Assembly (NCBI GenBank): GCA_052103955.1 | Contig: JBQELO010000017.1 | Span: 1-64,000 of the forward strand | Length of the DNA stretch: 64,000 nt | Origin: Paenalcaligenes sp052103955 | GTDB taxonomy: Bacteria > Pseudomonadota > Gammaproteobacteria > Burkholderiales > Burkholderiaceae_B | Reading direction: 5' to 3' | Part shown: positions 1-8,535 of the stretch, in pieces | Layout: every line of letters starts with the position of its first letter | Position numbering within the stretch: position 1 is the stretch's first letter | Program-made: the position numbers and the translations under genes | Notes under the pieces: generated by a model | The model's database searches: none | The model's input: only the letters and a program-made list of their open reading frames with translations | Told to the model about the DNA's origin: nothing

Positions 1-49
1 CCAGGGGGGTAGAGCCAATGGTATCTTCAATAGTCGGATAAGCAGTCAT
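1..49 (-). CDS. cysM: Cysteine synthase B, N-terminal end only (runs off window)
   Basis: Only the first 16 codons are visible; they read MTAYPTIEDTIGSTPL. This matches the N-terminus of CysM/CysK-type O-acetylserine sulfhydrylases, where the I-G-x-T-P-L motif lies at the edge of the PLP site. The enzyme makes cysteine from O-acetylserine and sulfide or thiosulfate in the cytoplasm. The assignment to CysM rather than CysK rests on the short N-terminus and on the usual position downstream of comEA in related bacteria, so it is partly inferred. No strong ribosome binding site is visible before the ATG. Confidence 0.75.
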   Translation of the reverse strand, partial: MTAYPTIEDTIGSTPL

Positions 50-324
50 AGTCTAGTATCAGCAAAATCAAATAAGGAGCGCACCAATGGCCTACTCGTC
101 ACCTGGCGATTGGGCTGGTGTCTTTGTATCACGTCCATTTTGAATGCTATACCAAGGTTCTGTCTACTCTCTTGCGGAATATACGCCCATATACTTTGTG
201 TAATGATCTTTATAAAACCCTAGGTTCTATAAAAAACCAAAAATACGAAGATATAGTTATAAAAATAGCATTGCTATGTGCACGGCCATGGGTAGAACCC
301 ACCGCCGCACCCCTAACATTAGCG

Positions 325-675
325 TTAACGACCCATCGCAGATGGCGAAGCATCCGCCCCACCCTGTATGGTGAGCCCTTCTTGCTGCAGCGATTGTGCG
401 CGTTTAGCACCTATGCCTTTAACGCGCTCTTGCAAGTCTTGAAAATCCACAAATGGGCCACCACGCTCACGTTCTTCTAAAATTAACGCCGCTGTTTTTG
501 GGCCTATACCTTTAATTTGCTGTAGTTGCTCATCGGTGGCGGCATTAACATTTACCGCCCATGCCACCGCGCTGACGCTCCATAAACATAGGCACAGCAA
601 TAGCCCTATCGCAGCACGTACAAACCTGTGCTGAATAACAGAAAACGGGGAATATACAGGAAGAGAGATCATCAT
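325..675 (-). CDS. comEA: ComEA-like helix-hairpin-helix DNA-binding protein, exported
   Basis: A 116-residue protein with a long N-terminal signal or anchor (hydrophobic stretch about residues 21-40, ending AWA) followed by a tandem helix-hairpin-helix domain (VNVNAATDEQLQQIKGIG, then a second hairpin around VKGIGAKRA). Small ComEA-type proteins bind double-stranded DNA non-specifically in the periplasm during natural transformation. A general DNA-binding role is also possible, as no other competence gene lies in the window. The tail after the second hairpin is short. The start is one of two adjacent ATG codons; both, and the GGAG before them, lie inside a strong hairpin. It follows hldD on the same strand after 98 bp and precedes cysM. 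Confidence 0.85.
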   Translation of the reverse strand: MMISLPVYSPFSVIQHRFVRAAIGLLLCLCLWSVSAVAWAVNVNAATDEQLQQIKGIGPKTAALILEERERGGPFVDFQDLQERVKGIGAKRAQSLQQEGLTIQGGADASPSAMGR

Positions 676-708
676 CAGGCTCCAAAGAGAAAAGGAGCCT
701 TGATGATG
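670..708 (-). promoter_or_regulatory. Hairpin enclosing the comEA ribosome binding site and start codons
   Basis: The arms at 670-683 and 694-708 pair over 14 bp with one bulged base and a 10-nt loop. In the comEA transcript the 3' arm holds GGAGCC followed by TGATGATG, that is, the Shine-Dalgarno and both candidate ATG codons. No U-tract follows, so it does not look like an intrinsic terminator for hldD. Translational control is an inference. Confidence 0.6.
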
Positions 709-773
709 CGGGATAGTTGCGCTGTTACCGCGACGGCTGACTAGGTTTGACCATGCGCAACCTTACCTAATGA

Positions 774-1769
774 TTAGTTTTTTTTGCTGAGCTCATACCT
801 AACGTAAGACGATACCCCCTCGGCCACTGTCGCAAACTCAGCGGTATAACCTGCCGCACGTAATGCAGTCAGATCGGCTTGAGTATGGCTTTGGTAGCGC
901 CCTTTCAGGTCATCGGGAAACTCTACATAACGCAAGTAGCCCTGATACACCAAATCAGCTAATGGCAATACCTCTTTACCTTCAGCTTCGCGCATGGTGT
1001 TTACAACTGCCATGGCCACATCATTAAACGGCTGGGCTCGCCCGGTACCGCAGTTATAAATACCCGATGCAGATAGCGGTTGCGCCAAGAAATGCAGGTT
1101 CACATTGACTACGTCATCAACAAAAATGAAGTCACGCTGCTGCGCGCCATCGCCATAGCCATCCCAACCGCCAAACAAGCGCACCAAACCCTCGGTTTGA
1201 TACTGCTTCATGTTGTGCAGTGCTACTGACGACATACGGCCTTTGTGCTGCTCACGGGGGCCATACACGTTGAAATAGCGCAAACCCACTACGGGTGCTG
1301 TCAACGTGTCAAAGCGACGACGCAAGACTTGGTCGAACAACAACTTGGAATAGCCATAGACATTCAGCGGGCCTTCGTTTTCTGGTGCTTCGGCATATAC
1401 CGGACCTGCACCATACACAGCAGCTGACGATGCATACAAGAATGGAATACGCTTTTTCTGGCAGTACTCAAACAACTCTAGGGTCACCCGGTAGTTGTTA
1501 TCCATCATGTAATGACCATTACGTTCTGTCGTATCAGAACACGCCCCTTGGTGGAAAATCGCTTCAATAGGGCCTAGTTCATCTTTAGCCACACGCTCGC
1601 GGAACTCATCTTTGTGCATGTAATCTGCAATGGACAAATCAACAAGATTGACGAACTTATCGCCATCCAGCAAATCATCCACCACCAGGATATCGCTAAT
1701 CCCTTGTTTATTCAGGCCGGCCACCAGATTGCTTCCGATAAAACCAGCTCCGCCTGTTACTACGATCAT
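774..1769 (-). CDS. hldD: ADP-L-glycero-D-manno-heptose 6-epimerase
   Basis: A 331-residue short-chain dehydrogenase/reductase that epimerises ADP-D-glycero-D-manno-heptose to the L-glycero form, the last step in making the heptose precursor of the LPS inner core. The NAD(P) fold opens with GGAGFIGSN (residues 6-14). The catalytic Y138-x3-K142 pair sits in NVYGYSK, and the GLRYFNVYGP motif of this family follows. Length is normal. The ATG overlaps the hldA stop by 4 bp, so the two are probably translationally coupled. Confidence 0.97.
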   Translation of the reverse strand: MIVVTGGAGFIGSNLVAGLNKQGISDILVVDDLLDGDKFVNLVDLSIADYMHKDEFRERVAKDELGPIEAIFHQGACSDTTERNGHYMMDNNYRVTLELFEYCQKKRIPFLYASSAAVYGAGPVYAEAPENEGPLNVYGYSKLLFDQVLRRRFDTLTAPVVGLRYFNVYGPREQHKGRMSSVALHNMKQYQTEGLVRLFGGWDGYGDGAQQRDFIFVDDVVNVNLHFLAQPLSASGIYNCGTGRAQPFNDVAMAVVNTMREAEGKEVLPLADLVYQGYLRYVEFPDDLKGRYQSHTQADLTALRAAGYTAEFATVAEGVSSYVRYELSKKN

Positions 1770-2695
1770 TGCAATTCTCCTGCGGTCACAATGGATGTGC
1801 CTAACTTACCTACCACGATACCACCGGCAATATTTGCCCAGTTCATGGCATCACTCCACGATAATCCTGCCGCTTTAGTAACGGCCAATGTCGCCAATAC
1901 GGTATCACCCGCACCCGACACATCAAAAACTTCCTGCGCTTGTGCATCAGCATGAAAACGGCCCTCGGCCGTAAAGATGGTCATGCCCTGCTCTGAGCGG
2001 GTAATCAAAATTGCTTCTAGATTCAAGGCCAGTCGCAGTGCTTGAGCTCGTTCTTCTAGCTCGGCTTCGCTGTGCCACGCACCTACTGCCTGAGACATTT
2101 CCAACCTATTAGGTGTCAATATAGTCGCACCAGTGTAGCGCTCGTACTTATCACCCTTAGGGTCTACCAACACAGGAATACCACGCTTTCTTGCTACCGC
2201 AATCAATGCTTCTACCTGTGCTAAACACCCCTTGGCATAATCAGACAAAATGACTAAGTCATGCTCGGCGATAAGGCTCTCAGCCTCTTGCTGCAATAGG
2301 CTTAAGCTAGCCGCACCGGGGCGCTCCTCGAAATCCACGCGCATTAATTGCTGCTGTCTACCCAGCACACGCAGTTTCAACGTCGTTGGCATGTGGGCAT
2401 CACGTACCATGTTGGTGGTAATACCCGCCTCGCGCGCGCGCTCTTCAATAGCCTCAGCGGTAGCGTCATCTCCGACCACACCCAATAAGCAGGCCTGTGC
2501 GCCTAAAGCGGCCACGTTGCGTGCGACGTTTGCCGCACCACCTAGCCTATCTTCTTGGCGACCCATTTTGACAACAGGCACTGGCGCTTCGGGAGAGATC
2601 CTATCCACATCACCAAACCAATACCGGTCCAGCATGATATCGCCTATCACCAGCACGTTAAGATGACGGATTTTTTCAGCTGGAAAAGCAATCAT
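1766..2695 (-). CDS. hldA: D-glycero-beta-D-manno-heptose-7-phosphate kinase (kinase domain only)
   Basis: A PfkB/ribokinase-family enzyme of 309 residues that phosphorylates heptose 7-phosphate at C1 in ADP-heptose synthesis. The N-terminal GDIMLDRYWFGDVDRISPEAP and C-terminal DVSGAGDTV (anion hole and catalytic Asp) are both clear. Unlike enterobacterial HldE it has no nucleotidyltransferase domain, so a separate hldC gene must lie elsewhere. A longer frame begins 39 nt upstream. I chose the ATG that overlaps the lapB stop as ATGA, because a good GGAGG lies 7 nt before it and the family N-terminus matches there. Confidence 0.95.
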   Translation of the reverse strand: MIAFPAEKIRHLNVLVIGDIMLDRYWFGDVDRISPEAPVPVVKMGRQEDRLGGAANVARNVAALGAQACLLGVVGDDATAEAIEERAREAGITTNMVRDAHMPTTLKLRVLGRQQQLMRVDFEERPGAASLSLLQQEAESLIAEHDLVILSDYAKGCLAQVEALIAVARKRGIPVLVDPKGDKYERYTGATILTPNRLEMSQAVGAWHSEAELEERAQALRLALNLEAILITRSEQGMTIFTAEGRFHADAQAQEVFDVSGAGDTVLATLAVTKAAGLSWSDAMNWANIAGGIVVGKLGTSIVTAGELQ

Positions 2696-3948
2696 CGCAT
2701 TTCCTCCAATCGCTTGGGTGCGTAGCTTTCCCATGAGTTACAACCTGGACACTGCCAGTAATAATGCTGCGCCTCAAAACCACACACATCGCACGAATAG
2801 CGGTCTAAACGCTGTGCGTGTTTATGCACGACTTTGTACAGCAAACTTAAATCGGCACCCGCCACGATTTCAGCGGCCGCCGCACCCGGAGGAATGCTTT
2901 CGTAATCCGGTACACGCAAGGTGTGATCCGCATGCTTAAGCTCAGCTTCCAACATACGATCCAAACCCAACAGCAACGGATTCTCACGTAACGCTGAGCG
3001 TGAAAACGCCCAAGCGCGTATATGACCTTGCTGTTCACGCAGCTCTTTAAACACCACAATGAACACATCCAATGAGGGATGCAATTCATAGTGCGCTTTC
3101 AACTGCGATAAAGCTTCTGCCGCCATGCCTAGCTGCGTGCTGCATTGCATAAACCGCGCGGCCACTAAACCGGCGTACTCCGGAGCAATACTCATGGCCT
3201 CTAGCAAGTATTTACGCTGCGCCTTGAAATCGCCCTTAGCCTGCGCCAGATGCCCCTGTAGCATGCATATGCGAGCACGAGACGCCAAACTACCACGCTC
3301 TTCACCTAAGTCTTCAGAAGCTTGCTCGGCTGCTGCCAATGCTTTCTCTGCTTTTTCAAGGTTTGGCTCGCGTCGTTTTAATGCGGTTTCGGCCTCTTCA
3401 CATTGGTAATGCACTAATTGCGGTACAGGTTCGTCCACCAACGTACGCAAATAATGCACAGCGGCAATGGCTTTAGGCCAGTCATGCTCAGACTCATAAA
3501 TACGAATTAACGCGCGTGCAGCATCTAACGAGAAACGCGTATCTAAGACAGCTTTAAAGGCCTCCTCTGCTCTATCTAGCAAACCGGCTTTAAAGAAGTC
3601 TTGCGCCAATTCGTACTGCGCCGCGTCTTTATCGCTTTGAGGCAAGTCAGATCTCGCCAACAAACTTTGATGAACACGAATAGCTCGCTCAATCTCTCCA
3701 CGGCGTCTAAACAAACTACCCAGCGCAAAGTGCAGTTCGGTAGTTTCCGGGTCTAACTTGGCCACTTCCACAAACGCATCAATCGCGCGATCAGGCTGTT
3801 CGTTAAGTAGAAAATTCAGGCCTTTAAAATACGAATTCGGCAAATTCTTTGACTCAGACAATAACTGTCTGAAGTCAAAACGCGCTGCCAGCCATCCCAG
3901 TGCAAACAGCACAGGAAATATTATGAGCCACCACGGTTCAAAATCCAC
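2692..3948 (-). CDS. lapB: LPS assembly regulator LapB (YciM), TPR protein with rubredoxin-like zinc domain
   Basis: A 418-residue inner-membrane protein. An N-terminal anchor (WWLIIFPVLFALGWLAARF) is followed by several tetratricopeptide repeats (about residues 38-330) and a C-terminal rubredoxin-like domain with CDVCG and CPGC, which bind iron or zinc. In Escherichia coli LapB works with FtsH and PbgA/YejM to set LpxC turnover and so LPS level. A GTG start is used, with AAGGAG 8 nt upstream. lapA lies just upstream and hldA overlaps its stop, which links LPS control with heptose synthesis. Confidence 0.95.
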   Translation of the reverse strand: MDFEPWWLIIFPVLFALGWLAARFDFRQLLSESKNLPNSYFKGLNFLLNEQPDRAIDAFVEVAKLDPETTELHFALGSLFRRRGEIERAIRVHQSLLARSDLPQSDKDAAQYELAQDFFKAGLLDRAEEAFKAVLDTRFSLDAARALIRIYESEHDWPKAIAAVHYLRTLVDEPVPQLVHYQCEEAETALKRREPNLEKAEKALAAAEQASEDLGEERGSLASRARICMLQGHLAQAKGDFKAQRKYLLEAMSIAPEYAGLVAARFMQCSTQLGMAAEALSQLKAHYELHPSLDVFIVVFKELREQQGHIRAWAFSRSALRENPLLLGLDRMLEAELKHADHTLRVPDYESIPPGAAAAEIVAGADLSLLYKVVHKHAQRLDRYSCDVCGFEAQHYYWQCPGCNSWESYAPKRLEEMR

Positions 3949-3969
3949 GCACCCAACTCCTTATGCTAC

Positions 3970-4284
3970 TTACAGAGGCGTAACCACATCAGCAACTTCA
4001 TTACGTTCAACCACTATAGGCTGACGTTGCTGACGCTCTAAACGCACGATTTCTTGCTTCAACTTGGCTACTTCTCGACGTTTACGCAATATAGCCAGCA
4101 CCATCAACAGCACACCGATGAATAACCCTACGATTAAGGCTGTCAGCATCACCACGACTAGAGGGACACCCGTAATCATATAGTTAGCAAAAAAGTGCAC
4201 ATCTACAGGCTCAGTATTTTTCAGCGCAAACAACAACACGATAACAAAAACCAGCAGACGCAATACCCAGACTAGATAGCGCAT
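3970..4284 (-). CDS. lapA: LapA family inner-membrane protein (DUF1049)
   Basis: About 104 residues with two membrane helices (LVWVLRLLVFVIVLLFAL and VPLVVVMLTALIVGLFIGVLLMV), the conserved NTEPVDVHFF segment between them, and a charged cytoplasmic coiled coil (RKRREVAKLKQEIVRLERQ). This is the standard LapA layout; the protein acts with LapB. The upstream frame is open, but I start at the ATG giving MRYLVWV, which has GTGGAG 7 nt before it. The gap to lapB is 21 bp, so the pair is co-transcribed. Confidence 0.92.
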   Translation of the reverse strand: MRYLVWVLRLLVFVIVLLFALKNTEPVDVHFFANYMITGVPLVVVMLTALIVGLFIGVLLMVLAILRKRREVAKLKQEIVRLERQQRQPIVVERNEVADVVTPL

Positions 4285-4350
4285 GTCATGACTCCACTTT
4301 ATTGGCAAGAAACCATTGTAATTTGAAATTCGCATCTACGCCCATACGCA

Positions 4351-4378
4351 AAACAGGCCCTACGAATAGGGCCTGTTT
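4351..4378 (-). terminator. Hairpin after ihfB
   Basis: A 12-bp perfect stem (AAACAGGCCCTA against TAGGGCCTGTTT) with a CGAA tetraloop lies between the ihfB stop and lapA. The U-run is four on the minus strand and longer on the plus strand, so termination of the rpsA-ihfB transcript may be only partial. Confidence 0.75.
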
Positions 4379-4416
4379 TTTCAGACGGACTAGTAGACCT
4401 TGCAGTGCTCTACCCG

Positions 4417-4740
4417 TTAGCTTTCTGATGAAGCCTCAGAGCGCTTTAGCTCTTCCAGATACGCTGCATCTACACGTTCACGTAGCTCTTTACCAGCTTT
4501 GAAGTGAGGTACCTGCTTAGCAGGTACCAGCACTTGTTCGCCGGATCGAGGGTTACGTCCTATACGAGGAGAACGCGTAGATAACGAGAAACTACCAAAA
4601 CCACGTATTTCTATACGTTGACCACTGGCCAAAGCCTGAGTCATTGCATCCAACATAGTTTTGACCGCAAGATCCATATCACGCTGGGCCAACTGCGGGT
4701 AGCGGTTGGCCAGCAGTGTAATCAGTTCCGACTTAGTCAC
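4417..4740 (-). CDS. ihfB: Integration host factor beta subunit
   Basis: A 107-residue HU/IHF-fold protein. It begins MTKSELITLLANRYP and carries the DNA-binding beta arm with the signature GFGSFSLSTRSPRIGRNPRSG, including the intercalating-proline region. IHF-beta pairs with IHF-alpha to bend DNA at specific sites. The C-terminal tail past the core fold (ELKRSEASSES) is slightly extended. The start is GTG just after the rpsA stop without a clear Shine-Dalgarno, which suggests coupling to rpsA translation. The rpsA-ihfB order is common in proteobacteria. Confidence 0.95.
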   Translation of the reverse strand: MTKSELITLLANRYPQLAQRDMDLAVKTMLDAMTQALASGQRIEIRGFGSFSLSTRSPRIGRNPRSGEQVLVPAKQVPHFKAGKELRERVDAAYLEELKRSEASSES

Positions 4741-4745
4741 GCTGA

Positions 4746-6461
4746 TTAACCGTCGTCGCGCTGCTGCTGATCCAATTTGGCACGCAGCAGAGCACCCAAG
4801 TTAGTCGTCCCCGAAGAAGCGCTAGCTTCGGAAATGCGCTGCATGCTGTCAGCGGTATCAGCGGTATCACGTGCTTTCACGGACAATTGGATGCTACGAG
4901 CTTTACGATCCACGTTCAGGATCATAGCTTCGATTTCCTCGCCTTCTTTCAGCACGGTTGTTGCATCTTCAACACGACCAGCTGCCAGCTCGGAAGCACG
5001 CAGGTAACCTTCAACGTCAACGGACAGTGTCACCACAGCGCCTTTAGCTTCTACGGATTTCACTACACCACTTACTACAGCGCCTTTATCGTTTGTAGCA
5101 ACGTAGTTGTTGAATGGGTCGCCTTCCAACTGTTTGATACCCAGAGAGATACGCTCTTTCTCGGTGTCGATACCCAGCACAACGGCGTCAACTTCTTCGC
5201 CTTTCTTGAAGTTGCGAACGGCTTCTTCACCTGTGTCTGTCCAGGACAGATCGGACAAGTGAACCAGACCATCAATACCACCGTCCAGACCAACGAACAC
5301 GCCGAAGTCAGTGATGGATTTGATTGCGCCACGTACTTTATCGCCACGTTTGAAGTTCACTGCGAACTCTTCCCATGGGTTAGCACGGCACTGTTTCATA
5401 CCCAAGGAGATACGACGACGATCTTCGTCGATATCCAGAACCATAACTTCAACTTCGTCACCCAAAGTTACTACTTTGCGTGGGTCAACGTTTTTGTTGG
5501 TCCAATCCATTTCGGATACGTGTACCAGACCTTCGATACCGTCTTCTACTTCAACAAATGCACCGTAGTCGGTCAAGTTAGTTACTTTACCGAACAGACG
5601 TGTACCTTGTGGGTAGCGACGTGCCAGACCGATCCAAGGATCTTCGCCCAGCTGTTTAACGCCCAGAGAAACGCGGCTGCGCTCTTGGTCAAATTTCAGC
5701 ACTTTAGCTTCGATTTCTTCACCAACCTGCAGAACTTCGGATGGGTGACGAACACGGCGCCATGCCATATCTGTGATGTGCAACAGACCGTCGATACCGC
5801 CCAGATCCACGAACGCACCGTAATCGGTGATGTTCTTCACGATACCCTTGACCACTACGCCTTCGGTCAGGGTTTCCAGCAGTTTCTGACGCTCTTCGCC
5901 CATGCTTGCTTCCAGCACAGCACGACGAGACAACACAACGTTGTTACGCTTACGATCCAGCTTGATCACTTTGAATTCGAAGGTTTTGCCTTCGTAAGGA
6001 GTGGTGTCTTTTACTGGACGCAGATCAACCAAAGAACCGGGCAAGAATGCACGGATACCATTGGTCATTACTGTCATACCACCCTTGACCTTGCCAGTTA
6101 CCGTACCGTTTACCAGTTCGCCGGATTCCAAAGCTTGTTCCAAAGCCAGCCATGCGGACAGGCGTTTAGCGCGGTCGCGGGACAGAATTGTGTCGCCGTA
6201 GCCGTTTTCAAAGGAATCGATAGCAACTGAAACGAAATCACCTGGTTCAACTTCCAGTTCGCCCTGATCGTTCAGGAACTCTTCCAGAGGAATCAGAGAT
6301 TCGGATTTCAGGCCAGCGTTAACCAACACGTAGTTGTGGTCAATACGCAGCACTTCTGCAGAAATAACTTCGCCAGCTTTTAGGTCTTGGCTTTTTACGC
6401 TTTCTGCAAACAGGTCGGCAAAGCTTTCGCCGCCAAGAATATCGGTAGTAGTTGAGGACAT
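4746..6461 (-). CDS. rpsA: 30S ribosomal protein S1
   Basis: A 571-residue protein of six S1 (OB-fold) RNA-binding repeats, seen as recurring segments such as ITDYGAFVDLGGIDGLLHITDM, LTDYGAFVEVEDGIEGLVHVSEM and ITDFGVFVGLDGGIDGLVHLSD. S1 unfolds and recruits mRNA on the 30S subunit. The frame is open a little further upstream. I start at MSSTTTDIL because related S1 proteins begin there and a GGGA lies upstream. A small dyad at 6503-6522 sits in the leader. The opposite strand carries a long chance open frame. Confidence 0.96.
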   Translation of the reverse strand: MSSTTTDILGGESFADLFAESVKSQDLKAGEVISAEVLRIDHNYVLVNAGLKSESLIPLEEFLNDQGELEVEPGDFVSVAIDSFENGYGDTILSRDRAKRLSAWLALEQALESGELVNGTVTGKVKGGMTVMTNGIRAFLPGSLVDLRPVKDTTPYEGKTFEFKVIKLDRKRNNVVLSRRAVLEASMGEERQKLLETLTEGVVVKGIVKNITDYGAFVDLGGIDGLLHITDMAWRRVRHPSEVLQVGEEIEAKVLKFDQERSRVSLGVKQLGEDPWIGLARRYPQGTRLFGKVTNLTDYGAFVEVEDGIEGLVHVSEMDWTNKNVDPRKVVTLGDEVEVMVLDIDEDRRRISLGMKQCRANPWEEFAVNFKRGDKVRGAIKSITDFGVFVGLDGGIDGLVHLSDLSWTDTGEEAVRNFKKGEEVDAVVLGIDTEKERISLGIKQLEGDPFNNYVATNDKGAVVSGVVKSVEAKGAVVTLSVDVEGYLRASELAAGRVEDATTVLKEGEEIEAMILNVDRKARSIQLSVKARDTADTADSMQRISEASASSGTTNLGALLRAKLDQQQRDDG

Positions 6462-6502
6462 TAACAATCCCATATCAGCCATTGCTGGCTTCTAAATAAA
6501 CA

Positions 6503-6522
6503 CACCGGAACCATTTCCGGTG
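6503..6522 (-). other. Hairpin in the rpsA leader
   Basis: CACCGGAA and TTCCGGTG arms form an 8-bp stem with a very short loop in the 101-bp cmk-rpsA gap, about 41 nt upstream of the rpsA start. It is followed on the minus strand by TGTTTATTT. It could be part of an S1 autoregulatory leader or a weak terminator after cmk; sequence alone does not decide. Confidence 0.4.
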
Positions 6523-6562
6523 GAGTTGTAAAACGCTGACGTAATACAGCTGTCAGCACCAA

Positions 6563-7219
6563 TCAGGAACGTTGCCAAAGTGACAGTACTTTCGCCACCG
6601 TTTCTTCAATACTTAAATATGTAGAATCGATGGTTACAGCATCGGCTGCAGCAACTAGCGGGGCACTCGCTCGGGTGGTATCCCGTAAGTCGCGCGCCTG
6701 CAAATCTTCCAAAAGACTCGTAAGACTAGCAGAAATTCCTTTTTCCTTCAACTGTTTGTAGCGTCTCTCGGCTCTAATCCTTACGTCCGCTACCAGGAAA
6801 ATTTTTAAGGGTGCATCCGTAAAAACTACTGTACCCATGTCTCGGCCATCGGCCACCAAACCCGGCAGGGTTCTAAAGTTACGCTGACGCTGCAATAACG
6901 CCTCGCGTACTTGGGGATAAGCCGCGATTTTTGAGGCGGTATTTCCCACTTCTTCTGCTCGTATCGCATCACCCGCGAACTGGCCTTCCAGCATGGCACC
7001 TTCCGCGCCAAAGCTAACATCCAAATTCTCAGCGGCGTGAGCAATAGCCGCCTCGTTATCCAGCGACAGATTTTTTTGTAGCGCCGACAATGCCGTTAAT
7101 CGGTACAACGCACCACTGTCCAACACATGCCAGCCCAGCGCCTGGGCGACTTGGCTAGTAATAGTGCCCTTGCCTGAAGCAGTAGGGCCATCAATGGTAA
7201 TTACAGGTACAACACTCAC
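6563..7219 (-). CDS. cmk: Cytidylate kinase
   Basis: A 218-residue P-loop nucleotide kinase that converts CMP and dCMP to diphosphates. The N-terminal IDGPTASGKGT is the Walker A loop, and LVADGRDMGTVVFTDAPLKIFL is the family signature. The start is GTG and overlaps the aroA stop by 4 bp (GTGA), so translation is probably coupled. It lies between aroA and rpsA, the usual place in beta- and gammaproteobacteria. Length is normal. Confidence 0.96.
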   Translation of the reverse strand: MSVVPVITIDGPTASGKGTITSQVAQALGWHVLDSGALYRLTALSALQKNLSLDNEAAIAHAAENLDVSFGAEGAMLEGQFAGDAIRAEEVGNTASKIAAYPQVREALLQRQRNFRTLPGLVADGRDMGTVVFTDAPLKIFLVADVRIRAERRYKQLKEKGISASLTSLLEDLQARDLRDTTRASAPLVAAADAVTIDSTYLSIEETVAKVLSLWQRS

Positions 7220-8535
7220 GCGCTCACCAAACGGTTAAAGACTGAGAAATAATCAGGAAAGGTTTTGCTCACACAATCCGGATCCAAAATCGTAACGCCT
7301 ACTGGCGAAAATGCTGCTAGCGAGAAACACATTGCAATACGGTGATCATCATAGGTTTCCACCTCGGCATGCTGCCATGCGCCGTCTGCAATTGGCCATA
7401 CTTTCAACCAGTCTGGACCGGACTCTACCTGAGCCCCCAACTTCTGCAGCTCGGTATGCATAGCATGAATACGGTCTGTTTCTTTAACGCGCCACGAAGC
7501 GATATTACGCAATGTACATGGGCCATCCGCAAACATCGCCAACGCGGCAGCGGTCATGGCGGCATCGGGGATTACATTAAAATCTAAATCGAAAGCTTTT
7601 AAACGCTGCCCCTGCGCAACACACACACCACGCACTTCCATAGCATGGGGCTCAAAGCTTACCTCGGCGCCCATTGCCTGCACTACTTTGGCAAAATCCA
7701 CATCGCCTTGCGTAGAGGCAGAACCCACACCTTCAATACGCAATGGACCACCACCAATAGCGCCCAACGCTAAAAAGTATGACGCCGATGACGCATCACC
7801 TTCCACTTGAAAATCACCGGGCGACACGTAATGCGCTGCGGCAGGAACCGTAAAGTGCTGCCAGTCTTGATGTTCCACTTTCACGCCAAAATCTTGCATC
7901 ATCGCTAACGTAATAGCGATGTAGGGCTGCGAAATCAACACGCCCTCCACTTCGATGTGCAAAGGCTGCTGATGCACTGCTGTCCACAAGGGCGCAGCCA
8001 TCAATAGCGCCGTCAAGTATTGGCTAGACACATTCCCCTTCACGCGTATGCAGTTCTCTGCACGCAACGCGCCCTGCCCTATAGCCAAAGGCGGGTAGCC
8101 CTCATTACCCAAGTAACGTATCTCGGCACCAGCACTACGCAACGCATCCACCAAATCACCTATAGGGCGTTCGTGCATGCGTGGAATACCACTCAAGCTA
8201 AACTCACCCCCCATAAAGGCTAAGGCTGCCGTCAGTGACCTAAACGCTGTGCCTGCATTCCCCAAAAAGAAATCACCCTTCAAATGAGGGAAAGGCATTT
8301 GGCCACGCACCTGTAGTGCATCGCCGCTTTCTTCCACGCTAATGCCCATTTGACGCAGGGCTGCTTTCATTACTTTGGTATCGTCGGACTCCAACAAACC
8401 AAACAAGCGCGTTTCGCCCTCTGCCAAAGCAGCCAACAACAACGCTCGGTTTGAAATGCTTTTTGACCCAGGCAACGTTACTACGCCTTGCGCCAGTTTC
8501 ACGGGCGTCAACGCTAACTGTTCTGTTTTACTCAT
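7216..8535 (-). CDS. aroA: 3-phosphoshikimate 1-carboxyvinyltransferase (EPSP synthase)
   Basis: A 439-residue enzyme that joins shikimate 3-phosphate and phosphoenolpyruvate in the shikimate pathway. It shows LPGSKSISNRALLLAALAEG near the N-terminus (shikimate-phosphate site), FLGNAGTAFRSLTAALA, and near the C-terminus the DDHRIAMCFSLAA motif. The NAGTA form is class-I-like, the glyphosate-sensitive type by family knowledge. The start overlaps the tyrA stop as ATGA, consistent with the tyrA-aroA-cmk run. Confidence 0.97.
   Translation of the reverse strand: MSKTEQLALTPVKLAQGVVTLPGSKSISNRALLLAALAEGETRLFGLLESDDTKVMKAALRQMGISVEESGDALQVRGQMPFPHLKGDFFLGNAGTAFRSLTAALAFMGGEFSLSGIPRMHERPIGDLVDALRSAGAEIRYLGNEGYPPLAIGQGALRAENCIRVKGNVSSQYLTALLMAAPLWTAVHQQPLHIEVEGVLISQPYIAITLAMMQDFGVKVEHQDWQHFTVPAAAHYVSPGDFQVEGDASSASYFLALGAIGGGPLRIEGVGSASTQGDVDFAKVVQAMGAEVSFEPHAMEVRGVCVAQGQRLKAFDLDFNVIPDAAMTAAALAMFADGPCTLRNIASWRVKETDRIHAMHTELQKLGAQVESGPDWLKVWPIADGAWQHAEVETYDDHRIAMCFSLAAFSPVGVTILDPDCVSKTFPDYFSVFNRLVSA

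Noticed and set aside
87..143. An 18-codon plus-strand frame with AAGGAG 7 nt before its ATG in the cysM-comEA gap
   Set aside because: It has no recognisable motif, is very short and has no plus-strand partner or clear promoter; a chance match is likely.
4887..6230. A 447-codon open frame antisense to rpsA
   Set aside because: It arises from the biased codon use of the highly expressed rpsA gene on the other strand; the protein is low in normal composition (many F, H, Q, T) and has no domain.
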